Shown piece by piece: positions 38,501 through 53,600 of a DNA stretch of 64,000 nt. The stretch covers positions 124,001 to 188,000 of the forward strand of contig JAKNDB010000068.1 of assembly GCA_024305405.1 (NCBI GenBank), in the 5' to 3' direction. The notes below the pieces were generated by a model, which was given only the letters and a program-made list of their open reading frames with translations, searched no databases and had not been told where the DNA came from. The first letter of the stretch is position 1, and each line of letters begins with the position of its first letter. The position numbers and the translations under genes are program-made. Origin of the DNA: Dirofilaria immitis. Lineage: Eukaryota; Nematoda; Chromadorea; Rhabditida; Onchocercidae.

Positions 38501-41450
38501 GAAAAAATTTCCAAAAATTTAATTAAAAATTAGATTTATAGAAAAAATTCTAAAATTTTCTTACACTTTTTTCTGCTACCTTTAAAAATTAATTTTAAAA
38601 CATCAAATGTTTATAATAAATAATTCGAACAAATATATGAAAATTCGAAATTGGTAAGAAATTGGAAATTAGCATTAAACAATTATATAATTATTCCTTT
38701 TTCAATTAATTTCATGTTTATAATAATTTTATTATACTAAAAAAAAAATGAATTTATTCATTGCGCCGAAAATGATTCGAATAATCTATTAATTAATTTT
38801 AAGCTTTATTAGCAAATTTAAATTTAAAAAATAAATGGTAATCGATGCAGTCAGAATTTAAGTTTCTTATAAAATAGGAATTTAAAAAAAAAAAAAAGAA
38901 AATATCAAACCTTCAATAATAGCAATGATAAATTGTATGCTATTGATGGCAATACCTATTTTAAGCCGTAACAAACATTGATAAAAATCGTAGCGATTCA
39001 TTTGCATCAGAATATATCGCATTCGAGAGGTATCGTATTCACCGATTAAACAAAATGCTTGACTACGATCGATTTTCGGATGTCGATAAGTACCGATCAA
39101 AAACCAATTCCTACAGTAATTTTTGGAATATTTTCAATAATTTAAAATTTAAAAGGAATATATTATTATAAGAGATGTTTAATTTTTAACATATATTCGA
39201 GATTGATTAATTCAATATCATAGTTGTTTAATTTATACTTCAATTTCTAAAATCATTCCAAATAATCTGAGATTTGCTTAAAAATTTCATCTTTTATCTC
39301 TAAATGTTCAATTTTTTAAACTGAATAATCGTTTCTCATATATGTACAAAAGATAATGATAATAATTTTCATTCTTATATAAGAAATACTCAAATTAAAC
39401 TTTTACAAGAATATGTTTGATAATAATACATGTAATAATCAGTTAATTAATTATTATCAATAATGCCAGTTAATTACATAAAGTGATAAATATATAATAA
39501 TTTCTTACTTCAAATAGCTATTTACCTGGCTGAAATAGTAGCACTGATTGTACATAACATTAGTGATATCAATGATAGCACCAAATATGCGACAAAAAAA
39601 TTTATGCTACAACATTTTGCAGTTATTATACCAATCAAAGCATTTATGATAAATACGATCGATATCCAAATTGCGGAATAGTATGGACAATATTCGGATG
39701 AATCACATAAACACCAAATACCACCAGCTAGCATAAAGCTAAAAATAATTTTTTATTTAAATTTATATTAAAAAAAAAAATTATTCAACAAAATAAGCTA
39801 ATTATATATGTTAAAGTTTGATTCATTAAATAATTAAAAGTTAAACGTTAATTTTTATCAAAACATTCAACTATGCAATTATTTTTTAATTTATTTAAAC
39901 AAATTTTATAACATTCTCGAATCATTCAACATATCATATTTCGTAATAATGATAAAAAATGTCCAAAAAAAATTGATATCAAATAAATTCGTTGAAGTTA
40001 ATTTTCAATTTAATCAATCCATTGGCTAATTATTTGAGGAATCTTTAACTAGCCATAATTTATATTAAGCTAAAATCTCAAATTCTTTAAATATTTCGAC
40101 AATTATTACATTTCGTTTTATCAATCTAATCGGCTATTATCACAATCAAAAATGTCTTAGATTACATTTGACAAAAAAAAAAAATTAACATTAAATTATA
40201 ATAGGAAAATATATTCGTTGTAATTTGAATAATCTTTATGATAATGATTTATCCTTCTTCAATCTAACTATATTAGGTAAAATCAGGTAGATTATTTAAT
40301 AAAGAAAAGGATTTATACCTGCAACTAGTCCTTCAAATAATGCTATTTTGAATATTATATCCATATCATATTGTCGCCATTGTCGTGATTTTTTGCTTTT
40401 TTTCGAGAAATTTGTGTCAAAAACGGTTTCGCATAATCCGATTGTGATGGATTTGGCGGACTATATGGTGGCGGATTACGTATCATAGTTATGGAATAAT
40501 CCGAATCATCATAATTCTAAAGAAAATTTAATTATATACAAAAAAAAATACTAAAAATTATTAGTATTGATTATTGTAGTAATAAAAATATTTTTATATT
40601 ATAATAAACTATAATTTCTGCTATTTTTAGTGATTTTTTTCTCCAATTTTGAAATACTTTAAATAGAATATATAAATGTAAGAAATTTTTCATACAAATT
40701 TATTTATCGATACTTCATATATTTTAAACAATTATGCGATAGATGTAAAATTGAAACGAAAATTAATCAAAAAAAAAAAAGAAAAAACCAATCCAAATTA
40801 TAAAATATTTGTTAATAAATAATTACTAAAGTAAAGTTTTCTTTTTATTATTATATTAAATTATCTTTAATTTATTAACTTTCTTAATCGTTGTTTATTT
40901 AAAATTAATAATTTAATTTTGCAATTGTTCAATTAAGAAAATTAATTTAAATTAGATTAAACATTGACTTGTCAAACTGTGTTTTTTCTGTGGTAGTACT
41001 GGAACTCATTTTTACTACTTGTTTTATTGTCTTTGAAGGACACAATATGGTTGATGTAGATATGTGTACTAATTTTCTCCTGCTAACCTTTCTGCTTTGT
41101 TACGTGAAATTAATGCTTCAATAAATTCATCTAGCTCGCCTTCTTTTATAATCTGCTCTAGCCGATGTGAATTTACTTAATTTTTATTCAATTAAACTTT
41201 TTCAATTCAATATTAAATATTGCTTGAAATTATTAAATTTCGAACTGGAATGCATATGTCATAATTACTTCAATTATAGGCGCTGTTGGTATCGAATTAC
41301 GAATAATGCTCGAATTTGTTTGTTGACTACTATTATTTAGTATATTTTCGCATGCGTATGATTTCCTACTTTTTTCATCCATTCCAAATTTTCCATTAAA
41401 TGTTTAACATTTTTTTCGTGATGGAAGAAATTCAATCGTTTTTTTTGCAT
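35510..41450 (-). CDS. tetraspan membrane protein with PPPY motif, multi-exon, incomplete model
   Basis: Minus-strand exons I can support: 41450-41269, 41175-about 40969, 40516-40319, 39738-39526, 39110-38911, 36884-36823, and probably a last exon near 35694-35510. The N-terminal third is soluble: an acidic/helical [16 protein letters not shown] stretch, then [11 protein letters not shown], a PY motif of the kind bound by Nedd4-type WW domains. Four hydrophobic segments follow: [52 protein letters not shown] and [17 protein letters not shown] Cys-containing [12 protein letters not shown] loop lies between the first two. Layout is reminiscent of sarcospan/ENTREP(FAM189)/CD20-like tetraspans, but I do not claim that family. 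Single-base shifts are needed at 41370-41375, 41073-41076, 40397-40403 and 39735-39737. The phases joining the first three exons are unresolved. The tail exon reads [18 protein letters not shown] and is the least certain. Start may be 41450 or in an unseen upstream exon. Confidence 0.62.
36030..36165 (+). other. coding-like stretch inside the last intron of the tetraspan gene, plus strand
   Basis: A plus-strand open stretch ends with TGA near 36165 and reads [20 protein letters not shown] then YNEFRRNF. The composition is protein-like and acidic. No start or splice chain could be built, and no family is recognised. It may be a relic or chance. Confidence 0.15.
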
Positions 41451-44182
41451 CTGAAAATTTGAAATTTATATTTTACGCCTATTATAGTTGAATATTTTTT
41501 TTTATTGCAAAAAAAAGTAACAAATTTGCAAATAGTTAATGATTTACTATATTTATCAGATTTTTAATCGTTTAAAATAAAAAAAAAAAAAAGAATCGAA
41601 TTTGTTTATTATATTTATTTTTTCTTTCTTTCAGTTTTATCTGCAAATAATATTTGCAATAAATAATTATAATTAATTTTCAAATGATTATGAATTTTGA
41701 AATAGCGAATCAAAGATTCGAAATAAGTAATGTTAACATTTGATGACTTTATTCAAAAATAAATGTTAACATTAATAAAATGATAAAATTGAAATGCATG
41801 GGAAGAAGTTGATTGATAAAGACGAAAAGTATATTAAATTTTAAGAATTTTATGAATGAAATTTCGAATTGTTGAGAAATTTTGTTTTGATAAGAAAAAT
41901 GAATAAATAGAAATAATAAAAAAAAGAGTAATAATAGAATAAAATTTTGAAAATGTTGAAATTTTTTAATCGCTTAACAATACAATTTTGAAAATATCGC
42001 AAAATTTTATTTTCTTATTCTCTTAAATAGTAAGTAGGAAAAGATAAATTAGTATAATGCGATTTTATAGCGAATAATAAAATTATTTTGACGAAAACGC
42101 TGTTGACTAGAAATAATTTCACAAAATGATCGTAATTAGAGTGATAAGTTTTTTTGAAAACGATATATGTGATAAAATTAAAGCAATTCAAATGCCAAAT
42201 AATCAGTTTTATCAATTATTAATTAATTTTGATTTTGAATTAAGATATACTATAATAAAGAATTAATGTCATTGATTAAATGATTCGATATATTACGGAG
42301 CACAGGGATAATTAAGCGTTAAATTTGAATTTTTCCTAAAAAGCTATGTATTTTGTTATGCTAAAAATACAGTGACATTATTGTAAAGTTTGGTTTGTGA
42401 CAAAAAGGTCAAAATAAAAAAAAATTTTAAATTTTTAATTAATAAGCCTACTCAATCATGTGATAACTATTTCGTACGCAAAATAGTATAAAATTTTTTT
42501 GACGATCAATTAAAACAATTGATCGAAATTCGATGGGTCAGGTAGGAGTAACAGTTTGAGGAACAAATTGACGACGACCCGATAATCAGATGGGAGCAAC
42601 AGTTCGGAGGAATAAGTCGACAACAGAACAGGAACTACGATTCAAAGGCTGAGGTAACAGCAATGGTGATGTAGAGAAAAACGACAGATCTAAGGTACTG
42701 ATATGTTCTCTCAGTATCATAGCTTTTGATTTTTTCTTTCAAAACTTTGCATAATATAAAATTTTCAAGTAAAAAAGTTTTAAAAGAAATTGAAAAAGAA
42801 AAAAATAAAAGTGAAAAAAAAAGAAAAAAGCACTTCAAGTAATGCAAATAATTAAATATACAAATAAATTGATTATTTGATAAGAAAAATTAATCACTGA
42901 TAAATATAATTAAAAATAAATTACACCAATCAAATGAAATGATCAACATTTTTCTAATAATATGGTTACAAATAAAATTTTTCGTCTAAGAAAAAAAAAT
43001 TTTTGCTACTTCAAATCAACTTTAAACACAACAAAAGTATAAGTAATTGCAGTATTGCAAATAAAAAAAGTAAAGAGAAAATTGGTATCAATTGGATGAG
43101 AGAGTGTATATTTACCAATCAATCCTATTTCAATTTCTTTTGTGAAAATGAGAGAAAAAAGAAAAATGAAATTTCATTTATATATTTCATTTAAACAAAC
43201 GAATAGAATGATAATTTTTGTGCTATAAATAGTACTTAAAATAATTTTTGATAGATATCAGAAATGATTTAAAAGATAAAAAAATTTCAGTTTTAGATAA
43301 TTTTATATCTTTATCATTATCGATTTCATCTAAAATTTCTATTTCGTTTATCTTTTTTCATTCTTCATTTATCATTATTATTTCTTTTATATATTCTAAA
43401 ACAAATTTCAAAATTTTACAGTATTTCTTTTTTCAAAGAAAAAATTATTTAAAGAAAAATAATTTCTTTTTAGAAAGTTGTCATAGATATCAATGGCAAA
43501 AAAAAAAAAGAAAATTATAATGCAATTTTCGAAAATTATTTCCAGGCTTATTTTCCGATCAAACATATTTACAAAAATTATTTATTTTACAAAATTAATC
43601 GATCATTTAATTATATAATATATCAAATTCTTACTATCCATTATATTATTCCTTCATTTGATCAACTATTTTTTGCTTTTGCATAAAATTTCCTCCTTTA
43701 ATTGTTCGTTTTTTCTTTTTTTTTGCATTTTTGAATACAATATTTCTCAATTTTATCGTTTAAAATTTACTTTTAAGTAAAAAAAAAGAAAATTTTTTCC
43801 TAAAATCGTTTTTTTGATAACATTAAGTTGCGAAAATTCAGAGAAAAAGAAAACTTATTGTTGAAGGAGAAATAATTAACGAAATTCGATTACAAAATTA
43901 TTAATTTTAAAAATGGGAAAAAAAAGAGAAATTGGCAAAAATCCTAACTGATATGATTTATACTAATAGTTGATAATTGATAATTATTGCGAAATAGCCT
44001 TATTAATAACTAATTATTAAAAAAGTAGCATTGTAATTAAAAATTTTATGTTTGAATCAATTTTATGTTTGAATAATTTTAATATTTTTTTCATTAAAAT
44101 AGCTAAGTAATACTTACAAATTAATCAATTAATTTTAATTCCCAATAAAAAATCAAAGAATTATTTCTAATTTCTGACAAAA

Positions 44183-44420
44183 AAATAAATCAATAAATAA
44201 TAATAATTTAAATATATCTAATTAATCAATAAATAATAATAATTTAAATATATCTAATTAATCAATAAATAATAATAATTTAAATATATCTAATTAATCA
44301 ATAAATAATAATAATTTAAATATATCTAATTAATCAATAAATAATAATAATTTAAATATATCTAATCAATCAATCAATAAATAATAATAATTTAAATATA
44401 TCTAATTAATCAATAAATGA
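44183..44420. repeat. 36-bp minisatellite, about 6.5 copies
   Basis: Near-identical head-to-tail copies of a 36-bp unit beginning TCTAATTAATCAATAAATAA. One copy has an extra CAAT near 44370. High identity suggests recent expansion. Confidence 0.95.
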
Positions 44421-44551
44421 AAATTTTAAACAGACATTGAACGGATGAAAGAAAAAAAGACATAAAATAATTGACGTATCGCATCACAAAACTACTCAAC
44501 AAATGTTAAATGTTTTGAAATAATAATAACATCATCGTTGGTGGTCGAAAG

Positions 44552-44552
<1 letters not shown>

Positions 44553-44582
<30 letters not shown>

Positions 44583-44766
44583 TGTATGTATGTATGTATG
44601 TATGCATGTATGTATGTATGTATATATGTATGTATGTATGCATGTATGTATGTATGTATGTATGTATGTATATATGTATGTATGTATGTATGTGTGTATG
44701 TATGTATGTATGTATGTATGTATATATGTATGTATGTATGTACGTATGTATGTATGTATGTATGTA
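44553..44766. repeat. (TATG)n tetranucleotide microsatellite, about 53 units
   Basis: A 214-bp array of TATG with scattered variant units (CATG, TATA, TGTG, TACG). Because 4 and 3 are coprime, all three forward frames stay open and give Met-Tyr-Val-Cys repeats, which are artefacts and not genes. Confidence 0.98.
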
Positions 44767-46410
44767 AATAATATATTTGAGAGTGACGTAGTAAAATCGA
44801 TTAATTTTTTTCTTTTCTCTTTTATTTGTTTTTAATTAAATAAAAATTTAAACAAAAAAAAAGAAACATTCGGAAAAATAAAATAATTCCGACAAGGAGA
44901 AATAAATTTGTACTAAAAATTTTCATTCGTACAATTAATCAAAATTAGTTGATAAGAATAATGATGATTCAATGATAGTTTCAAATAATGAATTATTAAA
45001 TAAACAAAATGATTAAATGATAAAATGATTTAACTTAAATTTGAAATAATCAATTTTATATTATTATTATTATTACATAGAAATATGCTAAATATATTAA
45101 TTATCAGTGATAAAAAAATTTCTAATTCATTTGTAAAAATAATCATTTCTGTTTGTTCGAAAAATTTTTGCTAAAAAAAGAAATTAATTTCTTATGTTTT
45201 AATGTAATGTATGCAAAAAAGTAAAGATAAACAAAATGAACTTTAAAATAATGATGATAAGTAATTTAAATGAAAAAGGCAGCAATAATATTTCATCCTT
45301 CTCCTCAGGCAAATAAATATAAAAAGTGCTAATTTTAAATAGATTATTTTATCGATTTTTTATTTCATAAATAATTTTTTTCATGATTACTAATCTTTGA
45401 TTAGTAATTTCATTGAAATTTCGTATTCATTCTTAAGAATAATTAATCTTTTTGTTTTAAATAAAACATCTTAAAAAAATTTCTGGTAATTTAGAAAAAG
45501 CGATGAATTGAACAATTTTTTTTCAATTTTTTCTTTCTTATTTTTTTCGGTTTTTATTATTTTAAATTTCTATTATTTTAATAATTTTGTTTTTTATCTT
45601 TTTTGAAATATTATTTCAATATTTTTTTCCTCTCTGTTATCTTTAACTTTTGGTATTTTATTATTACTATATTTTTTGAACGAATAGATTGTTAGTTAAA
45701 CGATAAGAAGTATGCAATCAATATTTGTAAATATTTTGATAATTACGTAACCAAGGTAACGAAATTTATTAAAGCAGATGGAAATAAAAAGGTTGTTATA
45801 GTTAGAGATTTATATTCCCATTTTTAAAACTCGCACTTGTAAGTTTCGCCTTATAATTCAATTTTTTAATATTATTTATCAGATTTTATTATGCTCTAAG
45901 TAAAATTGATATTTTTATTGATTCAAATTTCAAAACTTATCAACAATATTTCATTTTTATTTATTTACATAATTTTTATTGTATTATTTTTTTCGCTCGC
46001 TTCTTTCTTATCATTTCTATTCTATATTTTTCATAATAATTATAGTTAATAATTTCAAGTCTGATAAAAATTTTTCATTTTTCCCTCACTACTCCTTCCA
46101 TTATTACTTATAAATAATTCAATTGTTCAAAAGTAATTGGAATTAATCTTTATTTTAAAATTATAATATATATTTGCACATCTTTTTCCAATTCAAATAT
46201 TATGTATAAAAGATTTTTTACTAATCTGATAATTTCAGTTATCAAAAATATTAATATTATAATAATTATTTTCTAATTGCTTATGCTATCATCCAGAATT
46301 TTGATATTTAACATTCTATTGTTTGCTTCTATTTCCAAAATATAGCTATAATTAGTGAAATTTTCAGAAATAATTTCAGCCTAATTGAAGTAAATGATAA
46401 ATGAAAATCG

Positions 46411-47650
46411 ATGTCTAACGAAATCAGGCCTAAAAGCAGAAACAAATCAAGAACTAAAGAGCATAATGATAAAAGGTTTTATTCTATAATTATTATCTTA
46501 ATAATAGATTACATCTGTATGATTGATTATTGAAAGCACACTCATATATAATTTATTTGTTTTTTTCTTTTTTTTATAATGATGTTAAAATATTTAATAT
46601 TTTCTATATCAACTATATTCAATTATTATATGTAATCGATATAAGACAATTAGATTATAAATAAATAATTCTTTTTGTTTTTAATATAAAATAAGAATAT
46701 ATCATTTTAAGTTAATATATCAAAATTATTGTAATAAATTGAATTTACACATATTTATTTTTTAAAATTAATCTAATTGAATCTATTATAAGTGATATCA
46801 TTATTATAATTATACAAAAATATTAATTTTAGTGTAAAAAGAATGCAGAAAACAAAATACAAATTTCATTAAAAGAATCAAAAGAAAAGAAATCGAAAAC
46901 GACGACTTATAATAGGATTGCTACGATAAACGATCGAAAGGCTAATGAAAGCATCAGGAAAGAGGTTTTTAATTTCCGATTATTTATTTAATTCTCTTCC
47001 ACTAAATTTTTCAATGAACAATAATCCGCTTATCTTACTTACATTATAGAAAGTTTTCAAAATTTAAGAAATGTATTTCAAAATATTTTAAAATAGCATT
47101 TCGAAAAGGCGTAAATATTTGAATTAAATTTGTTGAAAAAATTAATGCTTCTATTTGAAATTGGAATCAGTTATTTCTTAATTAATTTTGGAATCAGTTA
47201 TTTCTTAATTTTGGAATCAGTTATTTCTTAATTTTGGAGTCAGTTATTTCTTAATTTTGGAATCAGTTATTTCTTAATTTTGGAATCAGTTATTTCTTAA
47301 TTTTGGAATCAGTTATTTCTTAATTTTGGAATCAGTTATTTCTTAATTTTGGAATCAGTTATTTCTTAATTTTGGAATCAGTTATTTCTTAATTTTGGAA
47401 TCAGTTATTTCTTAATTTTGGAATCAGTTATTTCTTAATTTTGGAATCAGTTATTTCTTAATTTTGGAATCAGTTATTTCTTAATTTTGGAATCAGTTAT
47501 TTCTTAATTTATTTTAAATAATCCTTAAAATACTTTCTAGTAATTATTTTTAATAATTTTCAAGAATAGCCATAATTGTTTAGGACAAAAATGTTAATTT
47601 TAGCAAAAAAAAAAAGCTTTTTACTTTTTAATAAGTTTTTTAAAGAAAAA

Positions 47651-47696
<46 letters not shown>

Positions 47697-50600
47697 TTAA
47701 CGATGTAAAGAAAATTTAATATGGAAATAGGAACTTATTCATTTATAATTTGTAATCTTTTTTCTTCTCCATTTTTAAATCTTATGATAAAAACCTGTTT
47801 TTGTTAATTTTAATTTTACATTACTATTTTCAACGTTACAATAAATTACAATAGTATTTCACAAACATTTAGAAAAAAAAAAGATAGATGAATAAAGGAA
47901 TGATTTTGCTGCAAATTTTCATATTCTAAAAATTCTTTTTTAATCGTTAAACAAAATTTTTAGGAACTTCAAAAATTAATGAAAAAAATGATGAAGAAAT
48001 ATATCGAAATAAGATAGTAGCAATTGAACGCAATTTACACCCATTGAATTCGATCGACAAATTACGACAACCTTTATCATCCAGTAGCAAAACTTCAAAA
48101 TCAAATTCAACAAGCACGGCAAAACAATATCCGGAAAAATCTACCATCAGTAAATTGGAAAGATTGAAATCCAAAAGAAATGAAAGCGAACGAAAATTAG
48201 ACACAAAATATGTTTCAGAAGAAGGCAATTATGATACGATACGGAAATTAAGAAATGATAAAAGTTCTAGCAATCACGTCATCGATAATTCAATTGATAA
48301 AACTAAACGATTGCCATTGGTTACAAAAAGTTTAAAGTCGAATTATCAAAATTTGAAATTATCTAAATTATCATCTTCCGAAATTACTCCCTCATCGAAA
48401 ATCCCACCAACTTCTACAAGGCATATCGATGAATATAATTATGAAGTAAGCGTATTGATAATAAATTTAGATTTTATCATCTTTTAGATTTAAATTCATT
48501 AAAAGTTAGCAATGAGCTAAATAAGTTTTGAATATTTCACTTTGGTTTAATTTAAACAAAGATATTTAATGAAGTTTTGCCTGGAAATGATCAATTAATA
48601 AATCAGTAATAACTTTTCAACCTATAAAAGTAATTTTAATCAAATATTGATGTAGCCATAATTAAAAACATCATTGCAGTTAATTACCGATGCGGATAAT
48701 TGTATTTCAAATAAATAAAAAAAAAAAACAATTGTTGAAAGAGTCATGAAATATGAATTGTTATTTCAGGATGACTTCGAAGAATATTCCGATGATTTTG
48801 AAGAAGAAACTGATATTGATAGTGATAAAAGTGACAGTTCAAAGAGAGAGAGAAATATAGGAAAAAGTAAAAGAAATAAGCAAAATTTCGAAACAACAAA
48901 AAATTCAACTATTTCGAAAGTCGGAACATCAAGTAAGAATGCATTGATTGATGCGGCAAACGATGAATCGTTTATCAATTCACCGCTATTACATCGTATA
49001 ATGAATCCTCGACGATCTAATGCTAATGTTCAACATTTACAGGTACTTTCTTATATTACGCTCCCAGTTAGATATCAATTAGCAATAATGAATCGATCAA
49101 ATGATTACATTACAATACTTCATTGATAATGAAAATATGAAATAAAAATCAATTGAACAATATTTTCATTCATTTACTAAATATATCGTCTCTTATCATA
49201 TTTTCAATATAAAAGAATTATATCTCAGGATAATCAAAAAGAAAAAAAATTGGATAAAATAAAATCATTAAAATGATTTAATACATTCGCAAATAGATAC
49301 AATTAATACTTGCGAAATTCTTGGATTATAATTAAATATTAAAATATTATCAATTTCAAAATTTAACATTTTTTCTGACTAAACAGTTTACAGATACAAT
49401 CTATATCTCATCCCTATTCCATGCAACGAAAAATTGATTTTACAAATGCAACAAAAATAAATTGGGAAAGAATATTGGAAGTGGAACGACGATATAAAAT
49501 ATTGAAAAATTTAATTGGTATAATTTTATTTTAATTGCAAAGTATTTTTAATAATATTTTGATTTAATTAAAAAAGTAAAAAATTGCAATAGAATTATTT
49601 AAAATAGGAATGGAAATTGTACAAATTGATTTATTGGATCATCATTCAATTGGTTCATATGATTTTTACATTCAAATGTTTGGAAACAAAGATTGCGCTC
49701 AGGTATAAATTTTAATAATATTGAAATTTTAATAAATTGAAAAAATAGAATTTAATACCTGGTGACTTACTATAACAATAGCATTAAAACTTTTTTTTGA
49801 CAGATTTATTAATTAATTTTGAACAGAATTGGATTATACTGCATTTTATATAATGTTAAAAATATATCGAAAATAATTAATGCATTTCATCTCCTGTTAA
49901 AATTCCGATTAAATGTGATATTATGATAATGTTTTTTGAAATTTAACAGTTTAATTTAAATAATTTAAAGTTTGTTTGCTGATGATAATAATAACTCGAA
50001 GAAAATCAGATAAGTTTTGGTAATTATAAAAAGAATTAATTGGCCATTAAATGTGTTAAATTTGGTTTTTGTGCAATTTACAGGTACAAACACAAACAGG
50101 TGACGATGATTTGGATCGTTATGTGCAAACAGAGGAAGTGGAAAAAGAGACTATCTGGACACAAATACCATACTCAGGTATTTTTAGATAAGTAACAAGT
50201 TCATACATCATTCATTATTTTTCTCTTTTTTTTTCACTTAATCTTCAAATGGAAAAATTAGCGTTGATAACAAACGCTACTGGTGATATCAATAACTAAA
50301 GCTGATAGCAAGATTAATTGTTGATATCAATGTTATTATTAATATTAAGGATTACTCTTAGTAAGCAAGAACTATTACTAACGGTAGAAAGGATTACAAT
50401 TGGTACAAAGATACTTTGATATCAAGAGTTACTATTGGATTAGGGATTATTTTTGCTAGTATAAGAGTTACTTGGCATGGGAGAATAAGAATATTATATT
50501 TAGATTATGGTTTAATCAGAACTATCATATAAAGTTAATAGGCTATATGCTTCATTTCTGGAAATTTCGGAAATGGTTTCAGGCAATTGATTAAATTACC

Positions 50601-53600
50601 AATTTTTGCAAGTTTGCTAAGAAATTTTTGTGCAAATTTTTTCCGAATTATTTAATTAATTTAGATTCTCAAGGTTGGGGTATAGTGAATATTTCGAATG
50701 ATATTAATCATCATGAATGTTTTAATATTGATGATTCTGAAATTGAACTTTTCAAAATTAACCATTTTGAAATGGAAAAATTTCGCAAGTTTATTTCTAC
50801 TGCTGGACAGGTATTTTTTCACTTTTTTAATAACCATAACTGATAGCTATATTATAATCATGCATTAACAAAATTTTGAAAAATAATAATTCTATGATCA
50901 GCCAAGGAAATTGAAAAAATGTAATTTCAAAAATTTTTAGAAATGAATTTGTTCGAAATTAATTTTAAAATATCTACAAAAATGAAGCCAATACTTCCTT
51001 TCTATTATATGTATAAATTATGTTCAGAGAAATAATAAATTGTTATTTTGAATTAAATTTATTTTAGGAAAAAAGGAGGAAAAGATTTTTTTAATTTATT
51101 GAGGAAATTTATATTTTCTTATGCAGAAATGATAAATACAGAATTAATAATTAAGTTTAAATCTAATATGAGCTTTATTTTGCAAATAATAGTGTCGCGA
51201 AAAAAAGTAAAAATTTCTTCTCTGATATATGAGAACGAATCGATGTTTCAAATACAATTATATTTAGAAAGATTTATCGAATTGGAAGTTGCTAATATTT
51301 ACAACGAGAAAAAATTATTCCACCGCTTAAGATAAATTGTCAAGGGTTTTCGGGTCGCTTCTTCTAAAAAAAAAAAAGGGAAAGATTTTGTTTCTACTAC
51401 TTGTAACATCTTTACTTCAGATTAACCTCTGCACTAAGGAATACACAAAAATGCTTTGATTGATAATATACTATCTATATAACCTCCATGAGGCAAGATG
51501 AGAAAATAAATATCGGAGATATATAAGATAAACAAGACTATCTAGCCATATACAATACATAGGATAAATCAATAGTATATTATATTGAAATCGATGGGAA
51601 AAAAGGGAATACATTTTTCCATTTGTTGATTGATATACATGCGAGAATATATATAATGGTGGTAAAAATTATTTGTAAGGGATGAAATATAAATAAATAT
51701 AATAATATTCTATCAATATAATGATATACGGTATATTTAACATCAACTGAAAATTAAGAAAACTAACTTCTTGAACCTGAGTATTAGTTATGGATTATAA
51801 TATTTCTTCGGTTCTTGATAAATAGTACAATTTTTTATATGATAATAGAATTATTTAATCAATTAATTTTATAGGTTTTTATCGATCTAATGCAATCATC
51901 ACCAAACCATGCAACCAAATTATCATTTGAATACCGTACATCATTTATGTTTAGTATAGGTTATGACAAATTTTCGTTAGGAAATCTTGTAAATGGTAAG
52001 TTTCATTTGCTTTTTTTTTCCTTGCTTATTTAAAAAAGCATAAAAGATCAAATTGAAGTTTACTAAAATTGCAATCATTACAATTATAATAAATAAACAA
52101 AATTAATAATCTTTTAGATAAACCTTTAATGTTATTTTTAATTAAGATCAATAAATAGTTCTGATTTTTTTCTGCCACGTTAAAAATATCTCAACAATTA
52201 CCACATTAATATTTATAATATTGTGTAAGTGTTCCATTACTCATATTGTTATCTAATTTTTAGGCTATACATACTTTATCTAGAAAAATTATAATAAATG
52301 AAGTAATCAACAAATTAAAATCGAATTTTTTCTGAAAAATAATATTTTCAGCTGCTAAAATTACAAGTATACTTTGTCGAGAGAATCATTTATTTATAGC
52401 ATTTTATGTTGAACAAACTTCAAATGAAGATATTAACAATCGAAGCATTATTGTTGAATTTGATATTTGCATACCACATTCTCCTCAAAAGTACCATTTT
52501 CAATTCAATATAAATCAAATAAATTCAAGTTTAGTTGAATGAATTTTTAATTTAGTTAACAAATTAAATGAGTAAATATTTTTTTACTGAAGCTATATCA
52601 TATTTTCAGAAATTTACTTTATGTAAAAATTTTTAAAAGATTCCAGAATTTTAATTTGTCACAGTGAAGTACGCTGCCTTTGTACATCACCAGATGGTAA
52701 TAGTGCTATATTCATTGGCCTGGCAAGTTAGATCATTGTTTCATGCTTAATTAATACTAATTTCATGTAGCTACATCATTTTGGTTCAGGTAGAATTTAA
52801 AAAAATGATAAAAATATTCAAAAAGAAGCTAGAAAAAAGATATCGATGCCGAAAGGTTACTCAATAACTTTTTATCAAATGATTTGAGAATTTTACCTGT
52901 AACCAAAGACTTTTACCTTTTAATGACGATAAAATATTTGAATCGAGAAATTTTTCTCGAAAATGCATTTCGTTTACTTAATTTTATTGAAAGATAACTT
53001 TAGAATCAAATAAAAGAGCTATTTTTCAATTTTTTTTTAATCATATTTTTTCAAATTTTTTCAATTAATTACTAAATACTAATTATTTTAGTAATTAATT
53101 AATTACTAAAATAAGCTTATTTTTTTGGTATCATAGAATGATGGAAGTTGTATGGCATATGATTTGAGAGAATCTAATTCATTATTTACGACAAAATTGC
53201 AATGGCATGAAAATGGCGAAACGTATCCGTTAAGAACGGCAGCTTACGATACTTCCTTTAAAGCTATTATCAATAAAGAGTTTGATGAAATTGATCAATT
53301 TCCCGTTGTTGAAATTAACATTGTTCCTTCTAATATAAACAAGTAATTAATTAATTAAATGATTAAGTTTCATTTTTATATTAAAAGATACTTGAGAAGC
53401 GATCATTAAATACTAAAAATATCATCATTATATAACTATTATCACTATATAACTAACACATAATATTTCTCAATATTTTCAGTCCAGAAACATATCAACT
53501 TGTCAGTGTTAATGAAGTTGGTATTGTTATCATATGGGCAATAATTAATGAAGAGACAAATCGAATAACTGATCATGATGACCTTGGCTTAAGACCGGGA

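Larger units (their letters stand above)
41451..46410. other. divergent intergenic region between tetraspan and WDR60 genes
   Basis: About 5 kb separating two genes transcribed away from each other, so both promoters are presumably here. It holds a two-copy direct repeat near 42540-42625 (core GGGAGCAACAGTTCGGAGGA), the 36-bp minisatellite and the TATG microsatellite. I see no exons. The plus-strand frame at 43248-43520 is low-complexity Ile/Ser/Phe. Confidence 0.5.

Noticed and set aside
44538..44835. Three overlapping plus-strand open frames of 69-93 codons
   Set aside because: They are Met-Tyr-Val-Cys translations of the TATG microsatellite.
47947..48228. A 93-codon minus-strand open frame
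   Set aside because: It is antisense to exon 3 of the WDR60 homologue.
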